From positions 3,720,001 through 3,784,000 of the forward strand of contig OZ245822.1 in assembly GCA_965228545.1 (NCBI GenBank): a DNA stretch of 64,000 nt. Reading direction: 5' to 3'. Positions 8,225 to 18,470 of this stretch are shown here, piece by piece. Position numbers and translations under genes: made by a program. How positions within the stretch are numbered: the first letter of the stretch is position 1; each line of letters begins with the position of its first letter. The notes beneath the pieces were generated by a model. That model saw nothing but the letters and a program-made list of their open reading frames with translations. It had not been told where the DNA came from and did no database searches. The stretch is from HXMU1420-13 sp965228545 (GTDB lineage Bacteria; Bacteroidota; Rhodothermia; Balneolales; Balneolaceae).

Positions 8225-9655
8225 TTATGAAATGGTACCGTATTTCTCTTCCCAAATTTTTTCTAAATCTTCGAGTGATCTTCCCTTAGTTTCGGGGATG
8301 TATTTCATGGTAAATACAATGATTAGAATGATGAAAAATATGAAAATAAAGTAAGGAAGCGATCCATTCCAGAAAGCACTGTTGTTTACTTCACTTTCTA
8401 CTACAATCGGGAAACTTTGCGACACCACGTAGTTCATGGCCCATTGTACCGCAACAGCAATACTCATAGCGGCACTTCGAATGCTGTTAGGAAACATCTC
8501 AGAAAGCAGCACCCAAACTACAGGCCCCATACTCATTGCAAAAGAACCAATAAATACTAACACACCAATTAGCGATATCAATCCGATATTATCCGTCATC
8601 AACGATACGCCAAGCATCAAAAACCCAACAATCATACCAATTGAGCCTGAAATAATAAGAGGTTTACGCCCCCATTTGTCTACACTAAACATAGCAATGA
8701 AAGTGAATAAGAAATTAACTCCGGCAAGTAGTATTTGCTGGGCTAACACTTCATCCTGACCAAAACCAAGGGCTTTTTCAAAAATATCTGCACCAAAATA
8801 TAGCACGGCATTGATCCCTGTAAACTGCTGTAAACCTGAAATTACCGAACCGATTACAATTATTGGCAACACCGATTTCTTGAGTAGATCTTTAAATGGC
8901 GTAGTCTGCTTTCCTTTGAGGGATTCTTTGATTTCCATCAATTCCACATTCGCCATTTCCTTACCATGCACTCGCTCTAGTACGATAACTGCTTCTTCTT
9001 CTCGGCCTTTAAGCATTAACCAACGCGGACTTTTAGGCACGAAAAACAGAAGTACTAAAAAGAGCGTACAGGGAATTAATTCCGACCAGAACATAAGTCT
9101 CCAACCACGCTCAAGGTTATACACTTCATCGCCGCCTTGCCCAATGGCATAGGTAGCTAAAAAAACCACAAAAAAGCCGATAACAATAGCCATCTGGTAG
9201 TAGGTTACCATCTTTCCACGAATTTTCGCGGGAGACAACTCTGCGATGTAGGTGGGTGCATTCATAGATGCAATTCCTATACCCAACCCGCCTAAAATCC
9301 GAAACATAACTAAAAGTGAAACCGACTGCGGTAAAAACTCAGGCAATCCAGATCCCCATGCAGAAATTGTAAATAATCCAGCAGATAAGATGAGGGAATT
9401 CTTTCGGCCAATCGAGCTACTTATTAAGCCGGAAGATGCAGCTCCAATTAAACACCCCAGTAATGCGCTACCAACTACCCAGCCTTTCATAGCGGCATCT
9501 AAATCAAAATACTTGCTAAAATAAAATTGTGTACCGTTGATTACTCCTGTGTCGTAGCCAAAAAGTAAGCCACCTAACGAGGCTACAATTGCAATTAAAA
9601 TTAGCCCTGTATTAAACGACTTAACCTGATAAACAGAATTGTCTGATGTGCTCAT
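8225..9655 (-). CDS. MFS sugar:proton symporter (XylE/GalP type)
   Basis: A 476-residue major facilitator of the sugar porter family with 12 membrane helices. Signatures visible are GGLLFGYDTGVINGT in helix 1, the G-R-K of SIGRKNS after helix 2, PTYIAELSPAKIRG with the PESPR-like PKSPRWLM after helix 6, the QQFTGINAVLYF of helix 7, and the C-terminal PETKGRSLEDLEK. These are the glucose/xylose-type substrate-binding motifs, so a hexose or pentose is the likely substrate. Spacing to the DinB gene is 12 bp. Confidence 0.9.
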   Translation of the reverse strand: MSTSDNSVYQVKSFNTGLILIAIVASLGGLLFGYDTGVINGTQFYFSKYFDLDAAMKGWVVGSALLGCLIGAASSGLISSSIGRKNSLILSAGLFTISAWGSGLPEFLPQSVSLLVMFRILGGLGIGIASMNAPTYIAELSPAKIRGKMVTYYQMAIVIGFFVVFLATYAIGQGGDEVYNLERGWRLMFWSELIPCTLFLVLLFFVPKSPRWLMLKGREEEAVIVLERVHGKEMANVELMEIKESLKGKQTTPFKDLLKKSVLPIIVIGSVISGLQQFTGINAVLYFGADIFEKALGFGQDEVLAQQILLAGVNFLFTFIAMFSVDKWGRKPLIISGSIGMIVGFLMLGVSLMTDNIGLISLIGVLVFIGSFAMSMGPVVWVLLSEMFPNSIRSAAMSIAVAVQWAMNYVVSQSFPIVVESEVNNSAFWNGSLPYFIFIFFIILIIVFTMKYIPETKGRSLEDLEKIWEEKYGTIS

Positions 9656-9820
9656 AGAGATTGTGTTGTATAGTTGATAAGTAGTAAGCTGACTATCCTC
9701 GTTTTATATTCCGAAAATGCATCATTGAGGCAAACATCAGCTAAACGGCTGAACATATAAAACCAACCGTTCACATACCACCTAAGATTTCGTTAGGTAC
9801 AAGAAAAGCATGTGCGAAAA

Positions 9821-10633
9821 CTAATAGGAAGCTAAGATCTCTTTCAGCTTTTCCCAGGCTTTATCTCTGGCTAATTTATTGGCGTCATCTGCCGGTAAAG
9901 ATGGGTCGTCGCCACGGCGCATAAATGCATGTCCGGCGCCCTCGTAAATTATATAGTCATAGTTTTTTTCAAATTGATCCATGGCAGAGTCGGAAAATTC
10001 AATGGTAGAGTTAACCCTATTATCATTTCCGCCATAAAAGCCAAAAACAGGAACTTGAATTGTTTGATATGCTTCTTTGTTCTGTGGTCCTGTTCCATAA
10101 AAAACAATGGTTTGTTCAATATTATTGCCGGCATTAGTTGCAAACCTAAACGATTGGGACCCACCCCAGCAAAATCCAACTACAATTACATTTCCATTTC
10201 CAGCTGCGAGGTTTTTTGCATAAGCCAAGGTATTCATCAAATCAGTGGTAACGTTGTCAGGATCTAAGTCGTACAGTGCACTGCGAGCATCATCTGAGCT
10301 TGCAAAATCAGAAGTTTTTTCAAATCCTTCTTCAGTATTACTGATTAAGTCGGGTGCAACAGCTATGTAACCCTGTTCGGCAATCTGATCAGCAAAAGAC
10401 CGTGCCCAAGTATTCAATCCTCTGTTCTCATGAATTACTAAAACCACAGGAACCTGTTCTTCTACCTCAGGATAGGTTACAAATGTAAGAAGTGTACGAT
10501 CGTTAGAACTAATGGTAATCCATTCATGATGCCGTGGAGAGTTTTCTAGTTGTGTCTGAGCGTATTCTTGTGCTGCAACAGACATTGATATCGTTACAAA
10601 AAGAAGGAAGTAAGTGATTGTTTTCATAATCAA
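9821..10633 (-). CDS. secreted dienelactone hydrolase family protein
   Basis: A 270-residue alpha/beta hydrolase with a cleavable signal peptide (hydrophobic stretch to about residue 21, ending SVAAQ). The catalytic triad of the dienelactone hydrolase type is visible: Cys155 in GFCWGG, Asp204 in GGNDNR and His235 in GAGHAFMR. The ENRGLNTW motif near residue 70 is also typical. It is likely periplasmic and hydrolyses an ester or lactone of unknown nature. The ATG at 10627 (third residue) is an alternative start. Confidence 0.88.
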   Translation of the reverse strand: MIMKTITYFLLFVTISMSVAAQEYAQTQLENSPRHHEWITISSNDRTLLTFVTYPEVEEQVPVVLVIHENRGLNTWARSFADQIAEQGYIAVAPDLISNTEEGFEKTSDFASSDDARSALYDLDPDNVTTDLMNTLAYAKNLAAGNGNVIVVGFCWGGSQSFRFATNAGNNIEQTIVFYGTGPQNKEAYQTIQVPVFGFYGGNDNRVNSTIEFSDSAMDQFEKNYDYIIYEGAGHAFMRRGDDPSLPADDANKLARDKAWEKLKEILASY

Positions 10634-10653
10634 GAATATTGAGATAAAGAATT

Positions 10654-10683
10654 AGTGAGCGTGTATCTTACGCATCACTCACT
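10654..10683 (+). promoter_or_regulatory. inverted repeat upstream of metZ
   Basis: AGTGAG (10654-10659) pairs with CTCACT (10678-10683), and a short inner CGT/ACG pair is possible, in the gap between the divergent hydrolase and metZ genes. It is too small for any known SAM riboswitch and could be an operator or part of a divergent promoter. Low confidence. Confidence 0.25.
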
Positions 10684-10701
10684 TAATATATATCGAAGTC
10701 T

Positions 10702-11871
10702 ATGGAACACAAAGCATTCGAAACACTCGCGATACGTTTGCAATCAGAACGGTCGAAGCATCGTGAACATTCCGTACCTATTTATGCAACTTCGAGCTAC
10801 TTATTCGATGATGCCGAACACGCCCGTGCCTTATTTGCTAAAGAACTGGATGGGAACGTGTATTCCAGATATTCGAATCCAAATAATGATGAGTTTGTAC
10901 AAAAGTTATGTGCTTTAGAAGGAGCTGAAGCCGGTATAGCAACGGCATCGGGTATGGCTGCGATGTTTATTAGTTTGGCTTCTTTTATGAAGGCGGGTGA
11001 TCATATCGTAGCTTGTAGATCAGTTTTTGGTTCTACTCATCAGATTCTAACGCAATTATTACCGCGTTGGAATGTAAGCTATACGTATGTGGATGGCACA
11101 GACCTAGACGAATGGGAAGCCGCGATTACACCCAATACAAAGGTGTTTTTTCTAGAATCACCTTCGAATCCCGGACTTCAGGTATTCGATATAGAAGCAA
11201 TTTCTGAGATTGCACATCGGCACAATATCTTGGTAAACGTTGACAACTGTTTTGCTACTCCGTATCTGCAGAATCCAATTAAGCTTGGGGCAGATATGGT
11301 AACGCATTCGGCTACTAAATTTATAGATGGGCAAGGCAGAACACTAGGTGGTGCCGTACTAGCATCAGAAGCATTGATCGAAGAAGTAATGTTTATGAGC
11401 CGGCATACCGGACCGGCAATGTCGCCTTTTAACGGCTGGATACTTTCTAAAAGTTTGGAAACGCTCGCTGTACGTATGGATCGGCATTGTGCAAATGCCA
11501 AAGCGCTTGCTGAATTTTTGTCAGATCAACCAGCTGTTTCCAATGTTTATTATCCTCACCTGGAAACGCATCCTCAGGTAGAATTAGCTAGAAGACAGAT
11601 GATGCAGGGTGGGGGCTTGGTTACATTCGAACTTAGAGCAGGTTTGGAGGGTGGACAAAAATTTTTAGATAAGCTTTCCCTGATTTCACTTTCATCGAAT
11701 TTAGGAGATTCCCGAACTATTGCAACCCATCCTGCTAGCACCACTCATTCTAAACTTTCTAAACAAGAGCAATGGGCTGTAGGTATTCAGCCGGGAACTG
11801 TACGTATATCAGTTGGGCTGGAACACATCAATGATATTATCAGCGATGTTGAGCAAGCGCTGAAGCCATGA
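10702..11871 (+). CDS. metZ: O-succinylhomoserine sulfhydrylase (Cys/Met metabolism PLP enzyme)
   Basis: A 389-residue PLP enzyme of the cystathionine gamma-synthase family. The Schiff-base lysine is K206 in HSATKFIDGQGR; the DGQGR-LGG continuation is typical of MetZ rather than MetB. Other motifs are YSRYSNPN (53-60), SGMAAMF (83-89) and the C-terminal PGTVRISVGLEH. It makes homocysteine from an O-acylated homoserine and sulfide. Whether the acyl group is succinyl or acetyl cannot be settled from sequence. Its stop is one base from the convergent peptidase stop. Confidence 0.88.
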   Translation: MEHKAFETLAIRLQSERSKHREHSVPIYATSSYLFDDAEHARALFAKELDGNVYSRYSNPNNDEFVQKLCALEGAEAGIATASGMAAMFISLASFMKAGDHIVACRSVFGSTHQILTQLLPRWNVSYTYVDGTDLDEWEAAITPNTKVFFLESPSNPGLQVFDIEAISEIAHRHNILVNVDNCFATPYLQNPIKLGADMVTHSATKFIDGQGRTLGGAVLASEALIEEVMFMSRHTGPAMSPFNGWILSKSLETLAVRMDRHCANAKALAEFLSDQPAVSNVYYPHLETHPQVELARRQMMQGGGLVTFELRAGLEGGQKFLDKLSLISLSSNLGDSRTIATHPASTTHSKLSKQEQWAVGIQPGTVRISVGLEHINDIISDVEQALKP

Positions 11872-11872
11872 T

Positions 11873-13165
11873 TTAATCAACCAATGAAGTATCTACACGG
11901 GTAGGTGTTTCATGGCCGGAAATGATACTGGTTGCCGCTTTTGCAATCGCGTGAATGGTGTTGTTCAGATGGCTGATGTCGATGGTTTCGAACTCATCGG
12001 AAACTTCATGATAGTCGCGATCAACATCAATCGGAGTAGTAGAAATAGTATGTGCGGGAACTCCAAGACGAGCAAGTACGGCATTATCAGACCGATAAAA
12101 CAGGTTTTGGTTTGGATACGGATCTGGGTAAAATTCATACTCAGAATCTTTCGTGCTTTTGCTTAAAATGTCTCCGAAAGTTGACCGTTCGAAGCCGGTA
12201 ATCCAAGCAGTATTTGGGCCGGAAACCGCCGGTTTGCCAATCATTTCGATGTTAAACATGGCTACAATTTCATCGGGATTTTGTTGTTTAGAAAAATACT
12301 CTGAACCAAAACCACCCATTTCTTCGGCAGTAAAAGTAACAAACAACAAAGTGCGCTCGGGTTTAGGTTGTTGAGAAAAATATTTAGCCAATTGAAGCAC
12401 TGCCGTTACTCCGGATGCATTATCATTTGCGCCGTTTGCAATTGAGTCGGCATTTACAATATTTCTGACTCCCAAATGATCATGGTGAGCAGAAAAAATC
12501 ACAATTTCATCGGTTCGTTTTCCCGGTATTATTCCGATTACATTCCGTAACGAATGAAACTCTGATTGAGTAGAAATCTGAGCAGAAAATTCATTTACAT
12601 TGGCATCACTTAAAACGAAAATGACATTACCTCTAAGTTCACCTTCCATAATGCGATTGTTACGCGAATAAAAAGACTGATACCGGTTAAAGATGTCGTC
12701 AAATTCCGGATCTACAATTACAAGTGTATTTTCTGCTGAAGTTCGAGCATCGTTAAAACGGCTTCTGAAGTTTTGCCCGGGCTCGAGAACGGCTATTTGG
12801 GTGTTTTCTGAATTTAGTTCCACGTCATCCTCTACAAAAAACCCAAAGTAAAGAGTTTCGTCTATCTCAGTACCATTAATCGACAATTGTTCAGACCGTA
12901 TTGAAACCTCTTGCAAGCTAAACGTTTGGAAATAACTGGATTGATTGCCTGCAAATTCAAGCCCAAACTCTCCAAATTTGCCGGCGATAACATTTTCTGC
13001 AAACTTTATTTCTTCGGATAAAGCATGTCGCCCTTTCATTTCATCCGAGGAGAGTGTGTGCAGTATTTCTGCTGTTTCCTGCTCCGACATGGTAAAAGAC
13101 TCAGAGCAGTTAATTAGTAAGAAAGTACAGGCTAAGAAGGTTAGAAATAATTTTGAAGAGCGCAT
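11873..13165 (-). CDS. M28 family zinc aminopeptidase, lipoprotein
   Basis: A secreted dizinc peptidase of about 430 residues. The zinc ligands appear in order: AHHDHLG, GANDNASG, FTAEEMGGFGS (catalytic Glu pair), NIEMIG and the C-terminal DYHEVSDEF. The N-terminus MRSSKLFLTFLACTFLLINC has a lipobox with Cys20, so it is probably membrane-anchored. An in-frame ATG at 13189 exists, but it overlaps a TATAAT-like sequence (TTATAATATG), so I prefer the ATG at 13165. A protease-associated-like insert precedes the catalytic part. Confidence 0.87.
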   Translation of the reverse strand: MRSSKLFLTFLACTFLLINCSESFTMSEQETAEILHTLSSDEMKGRHALSEEIKFAENVIAGKFGEFGLEFAGNQSSYFQTFSLQEVSIRSEQLSINGTEIDETLYFGFFVEDDVELNSENTQIAVLEPGQNFRSRFNDARTSAENTLVIVDPEFDDIFNRYQSFYSRNNRIMEGELRGNVIFVLSDANVNEFSAQISTQSEFHSLRNVIGIIPGKRTDEIVIFSAHHDHLGVRNIVNADSIANGANDNASGVTAVLQLAKYFSQQPKPERTLLFVTFTAEEMGGFGSEYFSKQQNPDEIVAMFNIEMIGKPAVSGPNTAWITGFERSTFGDILSKSTKDSEYEFYPDPYPNQNLFYRSDNAVLARLGVPAHTISTTPIDVDRDYHEVSDEFETIDISHLNNTIHAIAKAATSIISGHETPTRVDTSLVD

Positions 13166-13228
13166 GAGCATGATTCTGTGTTCACACATATTATAACAGA
13201 TGGCTATTTAATGAGTAGTAAAAAGCTA

Positions 13229-16021
13229 TTAAGGGAGGTCGTCTGCCAGCCATTTTATTAACATTTTACGTGTGAGCTCAAGCGAGATGGGTTTTGCAAT
13301 AAAATCGTCCATTCCGGCTTCAAAACATCGCTCTCTGTCTTCTTGTAACGCGTTGGCAGTCATAGCCACTATAATGGGGGTTGCCCGTTCGTTAAGGCGC
13401 AGTTTTTTTATAATTCGTGTGGCTTCTAAACCGTCCATTTCAGGCATTTCCATGTCCATAAAAATGATGTCATAGTGGGTAGAGAGTACGGCATCAACAG
13501 CTTGTTTCCCATTTTCCACAATATCTGATTGGATGCCCATGCGTTCCAGAATTCGGAAGGCAACTTTTTGATTTACAACGTTGTCTTCGGCAATTAACAC
13601 CTTAAAATCTGTTTGAAAGAGTTTAAGGTGTTTCTCATGGTTTTCTGTGTTTTCGGGTTGAGTAAAATCTGTAGTAAATAAACGTTCAAGATTGTTTAAA
13701 AATCGTGTTTGCTGGATTGGTTTTTTCAGAAATAACTCAAACAATGATTTATCTTCATGATTGCCCAACTCATGGATTGAACTCAATAATACTAAGGGCA
13801 AATCGGTACTGCTATAGTTCTTTCGAATGTTACGAGCAACTGCCACACCATCAATTTCGGGCATTTGCATGTCTAAGATTCCGAAGTCGTATTGCTTTAA
13901 TTCGGAGATGGTAGAAAGCAGCATTTTCGGGTTGTTAAAGGTAGAAACCATCAAATTTGCTTTTTTAAGCTGATGCTGAAGAATGCGCAGATTTGTCTCG
14001 TTATCATCAAGCAAAAACACTTTCTTATTTTCTAAAATGGATGGGATTTTGAAATCTTCGACACGTTGGCTACGTCCCACCGGAAGGGTAAAATAAAAGG
14101 TAGTTCCTTTTCCAACCGTGCTGTTTACCCAAATCGAACCTCCCATCGCTTCTATCAAACGCTTACTAATTACTAGCCCGAGCCCGGTACCCCCGTACTT
14201 TCTGGTTGAGGAGGCATCAACCTGTGTGAAGGATTGGAATAATCGATGCATTTTGTCTTCACTAATTCCAATACCGGTGTCTTGCACTTCAAATCGTAAC
14301 ACTATTGAATCTGAAAAAACGCGTTCTGAATGTACCGAAAGTAGTATTTCGCCGAACTCGGTAAACTTTATTGCATTAGCCATTAAGTTTGTAAGCACTT
14401 GTTGAACTCGGCTGGCATCACCGGTTATATAAGGGGGAATTTCTTCCGAAACGGTATACACTATTTCGAGGTGTTGCTTTTTCTTGGATGAAGCTACCAC
14501 ATCGAGAACGTTTTCAATCACTTCTCTAAGTTTAAACTCAGCATCTTCAATTTCAAGTTTCCCCGATTCAATTTTTGAAAAATCCAGAATGTTATTGATT
14601 ATACTAAGCAGGTTTTCGCCACTTTTTTTGATGGTACCTGCAAATTCTAGTTGCCGGGCATTCAGGTTACTGTCAGCCAATAAACCCGAGAGGCCAATTA
14701 CTGCATTAAGGGGAGTACGGATCTCGTGACTCATGGTTGATAAGAACTGCGATTTTGCCCGCGACGATTCTTCTGCGCGATGCAACGCTTTGCGCATTGC
14801 GGTAGAATATCTAAAAGAATGAACCAACGATTGAAAGAAGAAGAAAAAGAGATATCCGGCGAAGTTGAGGAATAGAGAGGTTGAAAACAGCCCCATGTAA
14901 ACCAGAATTTCATATCCAAAAACAACAAAAATTGCACCTGAACTTATTAACGAGTAAATAGCTCCGGGCCGCTTATTTAACACCGCTCTGATGTAAACAT
15001 AAAATGCCAAAATCAGATAAAAAATAAGGAGGATGAAATATGGGATTACAAGTTGAGTGAATATGCTTGGCGATAAGAAAAGCGACTCTAACATGAATAA
15101 AACCGATATTGCACTCAGTACATAAATCATCGGTTTTGAGGTTTCTCTAGGGTAGAGGTACAAAGTATAAAGCCCAAAAAGTAACCCAGAGAGAAACAGC
15201 GTGATGTATTCAATTCTAAGGGTGAAAATCCACGGTAATTCCGGCAGTAGCATATGAAAAGCATAGCTCCCAAAGCCAATAATTCTGTAGCTGTATACAA
15301 GGCAAAAAGCAGCAAAAAACAGGATAGAAATTTCTCGTCTCCCGAAAAGATAAACCCCTAAAAAGAACAATCCTGCCATAAGCAGGATACCGGTAAGAAT
15401 GAAGGAATACCCATAACTAATATACCGATCACGGAACAGTTTATCGGCATCCCCAATTTTGATGGGAAGATACGCTCCCCCTTTACTGTGGTCGAAATTT
15501 GCAACCTGCAATATCAAGCTTAAGGTATCAGATCGAAAGCCAGCAAGAGGCTTTGTTAGTGGTAACCATTTAGGTTCATAGTGTTCTTTTGTTGTAGCAA
15601 CTGTTCCATTAGCTGAAAATAATTCCTCACCGATGTAAAGCTCATAGGCGCTGTAAAAATCAGGTATATCGAGTGCAAGAGGCGGGTGTTTATCCGGTAG
15701 ATAAATGGTAAGCGCATAGGTTGCAAACCCCTGTTCCTCCAAATTATTGATGGTTGCCCAATTTGTAGTAAATGCTATGAGCGTATCTGGCCTCGATTGA
15801 GAGATATTTTCAACATCCAATAGTTTATTCCAGTAAAAAGCCCATTTATTATCGGCCTGTACTACTTGGGTAGCACTAAAATCATGCTCTCGTAAATCGA
15901 GTATGGGTACTGTGGGTTGTTGCGCAAATAAATTAGAATCTGAACGGCTGATTCCAATCAACATGAAAAGCAGAATACAGATTTTAAAGTAGTACGAGCT
16001 ATGAGTTAATGTGCAGTACAA
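13229..16021 (-). CDS. hybrid sensor histidine kinase, 7TMR-DISM, two receivers
   Basis: A 930-residue membrane kinase. Domain order: signal peptide; a periplasmic 7TMR-DISM extracellular beta-sandwich (to about 200); seven membrane helices (about 205-410); HisKA with the phosphoacceptor His in FLSTMSHEIRTPLNAVIG; HATPase_c with NAIKF, DTGIGI and GGTGLGL; and two receiver domains. Receiver 1 keeps LLDDN, ILDMQMP, LLSS and KKP. Receiver 2 keeps AEDN, IFMDMEMP, AMTAN and AKP. No Hpt domain or output regulator is nearby. It starts six bases after the stop of a close paralogue, so they form a two-gene operon. Confidence 0.9.
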   Translation of the reverse strand: MYCTLTHSSYYFKICILLFMLIGISRSDSNLFAQQPTVPILDLREHDFSATQVVQADNKWAFYWNKLLDVENISQSRPDTLIAFTTNWATINNLEEQGFATYALTIYLPDKHPPLALDIPDFYSAYELYIGEELFSANGTVATTKEHYEPKWLPLTKPLAGFRSDTLSLILQVANFDHSKGGAYLPIKIGDADKLFRDRYISYGYSFILTGILLMAGLFFLGVYLFGRREISILFFAAFCLVYSYRIIGFGSYAFHMLLPELPWIFTLRIEYITLFLSGLLFGLYTLYLYPRETSKPMIYVLSAISVLFMLESLFLSPSIFTQLVIPYFILLIFYLILAFYVYIRAVLNKRPGAIYSLISSGAIFVVFGYEILVYMGLFSTSLFLNFAGYLFFFFFQSLVHSFRYSTAMRKALHRAEESSRAKSQFLSTMSHEIRTPLNAVIGLSGLLADSNLNARQLEFAGTIKKSGENLLSIINNILDFSKIESGKLEIEDAEFKLREVIENVLDVVASSKKKQHLEIVYTVSEEIPPYITGDASRVQQVLTNLMANAIKFTEFGEILLSVHSERVFSDSIVLRFEVQDTGIGISEDKMHRLFQSFTQVDASSTRKYGGTGLGLVISKRLIEAMGGSIWVNSTVGKGTTFYFTLPVGRSQRVEDFKIPSILENKKVFLLDDNETNLRILQHQLKKANLMVSTFNNPKMLLSTISELKQYDFGILDMQMPEIDGVAVARNIRKNYSSTDLPLVLLSSIHELGNHEDKSLFELFLKKPIQQTRFLNNLERLFTTDFTQPENTENHEKHLKLFQTDFKVLIAEDNVVNQKVAFRILERMGIQSDIVENGKQAVDAVLSTHYDIIFMDMEMPEMDGLEATRIIKKLRLNERATPIIVAMTANALQEDRERCFEAGMDDFIAKPISLELTRKMLIKWLADDLP

Positions 16022-16027
16022 ACGCGC

Positions 16028-18385
16028 CTATTTAGTGGAAAACCATTTTAATAACACATCCTGAGTAGTTTGAAGGGTAATCGGTTTTGCAATAAAATCT
16101 TTCATTCCGGCTTCAAAACATCGTGTTTTATCTTCGGTGGTAGCGTTGGCAGTCATGGCAACAATAATCGGGTGTTTTCTTAGATCTGGGAGGGTTTTAA
16201 TTCTAAAGGTAGCTTCAATACCATCCATTTCGGGCATTTCCATATCCATGAAAATTAAATCGTAGGTGTTGTCTTTCACTTTTTTGATAGCTTCAAACCC
16301 ATTTACCGCTAAATCTGCCGTATATCCCAGACGTTCCAATACTTTAATTACTACTTTCTGGTTGATAATATTGTCTTCTACCACCAGTATATCAAGTTCT
16401 TTTGTAAGTGGATTTTCTTGTTCAATTTGTTGAGGAGTGTTATTCTTAATTTCGCTATTAGAAGCAGATTTTGCCACCAATGTAAAGTAAAATGTAGTAC
16501 CCACACTGGGTTTGCTTTGTACCCAAATTCGCCCCCCCATCGCTTCAATCAGGCGTTTACTGATGGCTAGGCCTAGCCCTGTGCCTTGATATTTTCTTGA
16601 TCGGTCGGCGTCAAGTTGCGAAAAACGATCGAAAAGTAAACTCATTTTCTCTTCCTGTATGCCAATGCCGGTATCCTTTACAATGAATAAAATCTGATCT
16701 TTTTCTGAAATGGATTCGGTTGTTGTTACTTGTACAGAAATTTCTCCTTCCTCAGTAAATTTGATCGCATTACCCACTAAATTGATGATTATTTGCTGTA
16801 ATCTGGATTGATCGATAATTAAAAAATGGCCCAGTGAGTCATCAAAACGGAAACTTAGATTCACTTTTTTGGAATCAACCAGCGAGCCAAGCATTTTAAT
16901 GGTATCCGCAAGTAAGGTAGGAACATGGGTTGGTTTATAATCGAATTGAACCTCATCAGATTCAATTTTTGTAAAGTCGAGTATGTTGTTAATAATACCA
17001 AGCAGGTTCTCGCCACTTTTCTTTATTGTTTTTGCGAATTGAGTTTTCTCCGCTTCTGATTTACTATCAAGCAATAATTCGGATAAGCCAATAACTGCAT
17101 TAAGGGGTGTTCGCAACTCATGCCCCATGGTTGATAAAAAATGCGTTTTGGCAACAGAAGCTGTTTCGGCTTCTTGCTTGGCCTGGTTGAATCGATAAAC
17201 AAAACGATTCGATATTGTTAGCGACAGAAATGCGAGAAATACTACATAGCCCAAGCTCGAAATCCACGCGGCTACATTAATTATTTCGTAGTACATTAAT
17301 ATTTCGAAAGTAACAATCAGAAACAAAATGCTGATACCCAGAAAAATAAAAAGAGCCCCTGATTTTTTTTGAGTTACTCCTATGATGGTTACATAAGTAA
17401 GGTACATTGAGTGAAGAACCACAATAACGATGTAGTAGTCGATAAACGAAGTAAATAATCTGGCAGGTAGAAATACAGTGCTAACAATGAAGAACAAAAA
17501 TATACCGGTTAAGGCATATATAATCCTTCGCTGGCAAACCTCAGGAAATAAAGTATAGATGAATAAACCAAAAGAGATTGCGGCAGCATAAAATGAGATG
17601 TATTCAAGCCGGATGGTTAGCCACCAAGGCAGGCTAGGTATCATAATCAGAATTGGATAAAGCCCGGTAGATATAATTCTAAGGCTATAAAACAGACAAA
17701 ACAGAGAAAAAAAGATGATTGCTTTTTCGGAATGCCCAAAATAGAACAAAGCTAAAAAGAAGACCCCTGCAATAATGAAACACGCAAAAGCGAAAAACTG
17801 CTGCGCTAGCGCTAATTCCCGATTTCTGCTTAATTCGTTTAAATGGCCGATTAAAAAAGGCTCAGCAATACCTCCACGGTAATGTGAATAATTAGACACC
17901 TGAAGGATAATTTCGATTCTTTCCTGTTTAGAATCGATGGTTAATGGTATTGTATTCTGGTTCCAGTTTGGTTTGTGCGCTGTACTATTCGTGCCTACAC
18001 TGCCAGCGCTTGCAACTCGGTTTCCATTTATAAAAAGGGTGTATGCGCTGTAGACTAATGGTATTTGGAGTGCCAAACCGGAATGGTTTTCGGGCAATAG
18101 AACTTCCAATGTGTAGGTTCCGTAGCCCTGCGAACTCAGTAAAATGTCTTCGGGCCATAAGTGTGGTGTTTGAACAATCATCGGTAATTCTCGCAACTCG
18201 TTAGAACTACGTGCTAATTTTTGCCAGTAAAATCTCCACTCACCGCTTAACTCGATGGAGGTATTTTCATTCAAGACCTGAGTGCGTAGGTCAAGTACCC
18301 CACGAATAGCAGAAGCCTGTGCAATAGCTTCGGTGCTAAGTACAAGTGTAAGTAAGAGCAATAAGATCGAGAAAGTTTGTCGCAC
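16028..18385 (-). CDS. hybrid sensor histidine kinase, 7TMR-DISM, one receiver
   Basis: A 785-residue paralogue of the kinase just downstream. It has a signal peptide (MRQTFSILLLLLTLVLS...AIA), a periplasmic 7TMR-DISM sandwich, seven membrane helices, a HisKA box FLSTMGHELRTPLNAVIG, HATPase_c with NAIKF, DTGIGI and GTGLGL, and a single C-terminal receiver with VVEDN, IFMDMEMP and AKP. It lacks the first receiver of its neighbour. The shared architecture and near-identical box sequences indicate tandem duplication. Its 7TMR-DISM ligand is unknown; characterised members often sense small carbohydrates or lipids. Confidence 0.9.
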   Translation of the reverse strand: MRQTFSILLLLLTLVLSTEAIAQASAIRGVLDLRTQVLNENTSIELSGEWRFYWQKLARSSNELRELPMIVQTPHLWPEDILLSSQGYGTYTLEVLLPENHSGLALQIPLVYSAYTLFINGNRVASAGSVGTNSTAHKPNWNQNTIPLTIDSKQERIEIILQVSNYSHYRGGIAEPFLIGHLNELSRNRELALAQQFFAFACFIIAGVFFLALFYFGHSEKAIIFFSLFCLFYSLRIISTGLYPILIMIPSLPWWLTIRLEYISFYAAAISFGLFIYTLFPEVCQRRIIYALTGIFLFFIVSTVFLPARLFTSFIDYYIVIVVLHSMYLTYVTIIGVTQKKSGALFIFLGISILFLIVTFEILMYYEIINVAAWISSLGYVVFLAFLSLTISNRFVYRFNQAKQEAETASVAKTHFLSTMGHELRTPLNAVIGLSELLLDSKSEAEKTQFAKTIKKSGENLLGIINNILDFTKIESDEVQFDYKPTHVPTLLADTIKMLGSLVDSKKVNLSFRFDDSLGHFLIIDQSRLQQIIINLVGNAIKFTEEGEISVQVTTTESISEKDQILFIVKDTGIGIQEEKMSLLFDRFSQLDADRSRKYQGTGLGLAISKRLIEAMGGRIWVQSKPSVGTTFYFTLVAKSASNSEIKNNTPQQIEQENPLTKELDILVVEDNIINQKVVIKVLERLGYTADLAVNGFEAIKKVKDNTYDLIFMDMEMPEMDGIEATFRIKTLPDLRKHPIIVAMTANATTEDKTRCFEAGMKDFIAKPITLQTTQDVLLKWFSTK

Positions 18386-18431
18386 AGCACATTGTTGGTT
18401 TATATGGTAATGTAGATAATTGTATAAAAAA

Positions 18432-18455
18432 AAAGCTCATCTATTGATGAGCTTT
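18432..18455 (-). terminator. intrinsic terminator after the desaturase gene
   Basis: A perfect 10-bp stem, AAAGCTCATC (18432-18441) with GATGAGCTTT (18446-18455), has a 4-base loop. On the minus strand it is followed by a run of nine to ten T (plus-strand A run 18426-18434). It lies 16 bp past the desaturase stop on that strand and insulates the kinase pair. Confidence 0.9.
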
Positions 18456-18470
18456 AATACAACTTAATGT

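Noticed and set aside
9735..9756. hairpin TCAGC/GCTGA between hydrolase and sugar transporter
   Set aside because: Short stem without a T-run; could be chance in AT-rich DNA.
10634..10701. SAM riboswitch upstream of metZ
   Set aside because: Only a small inverted repeat in a 68-bp gap; too short for known SAM riboswitch classes.
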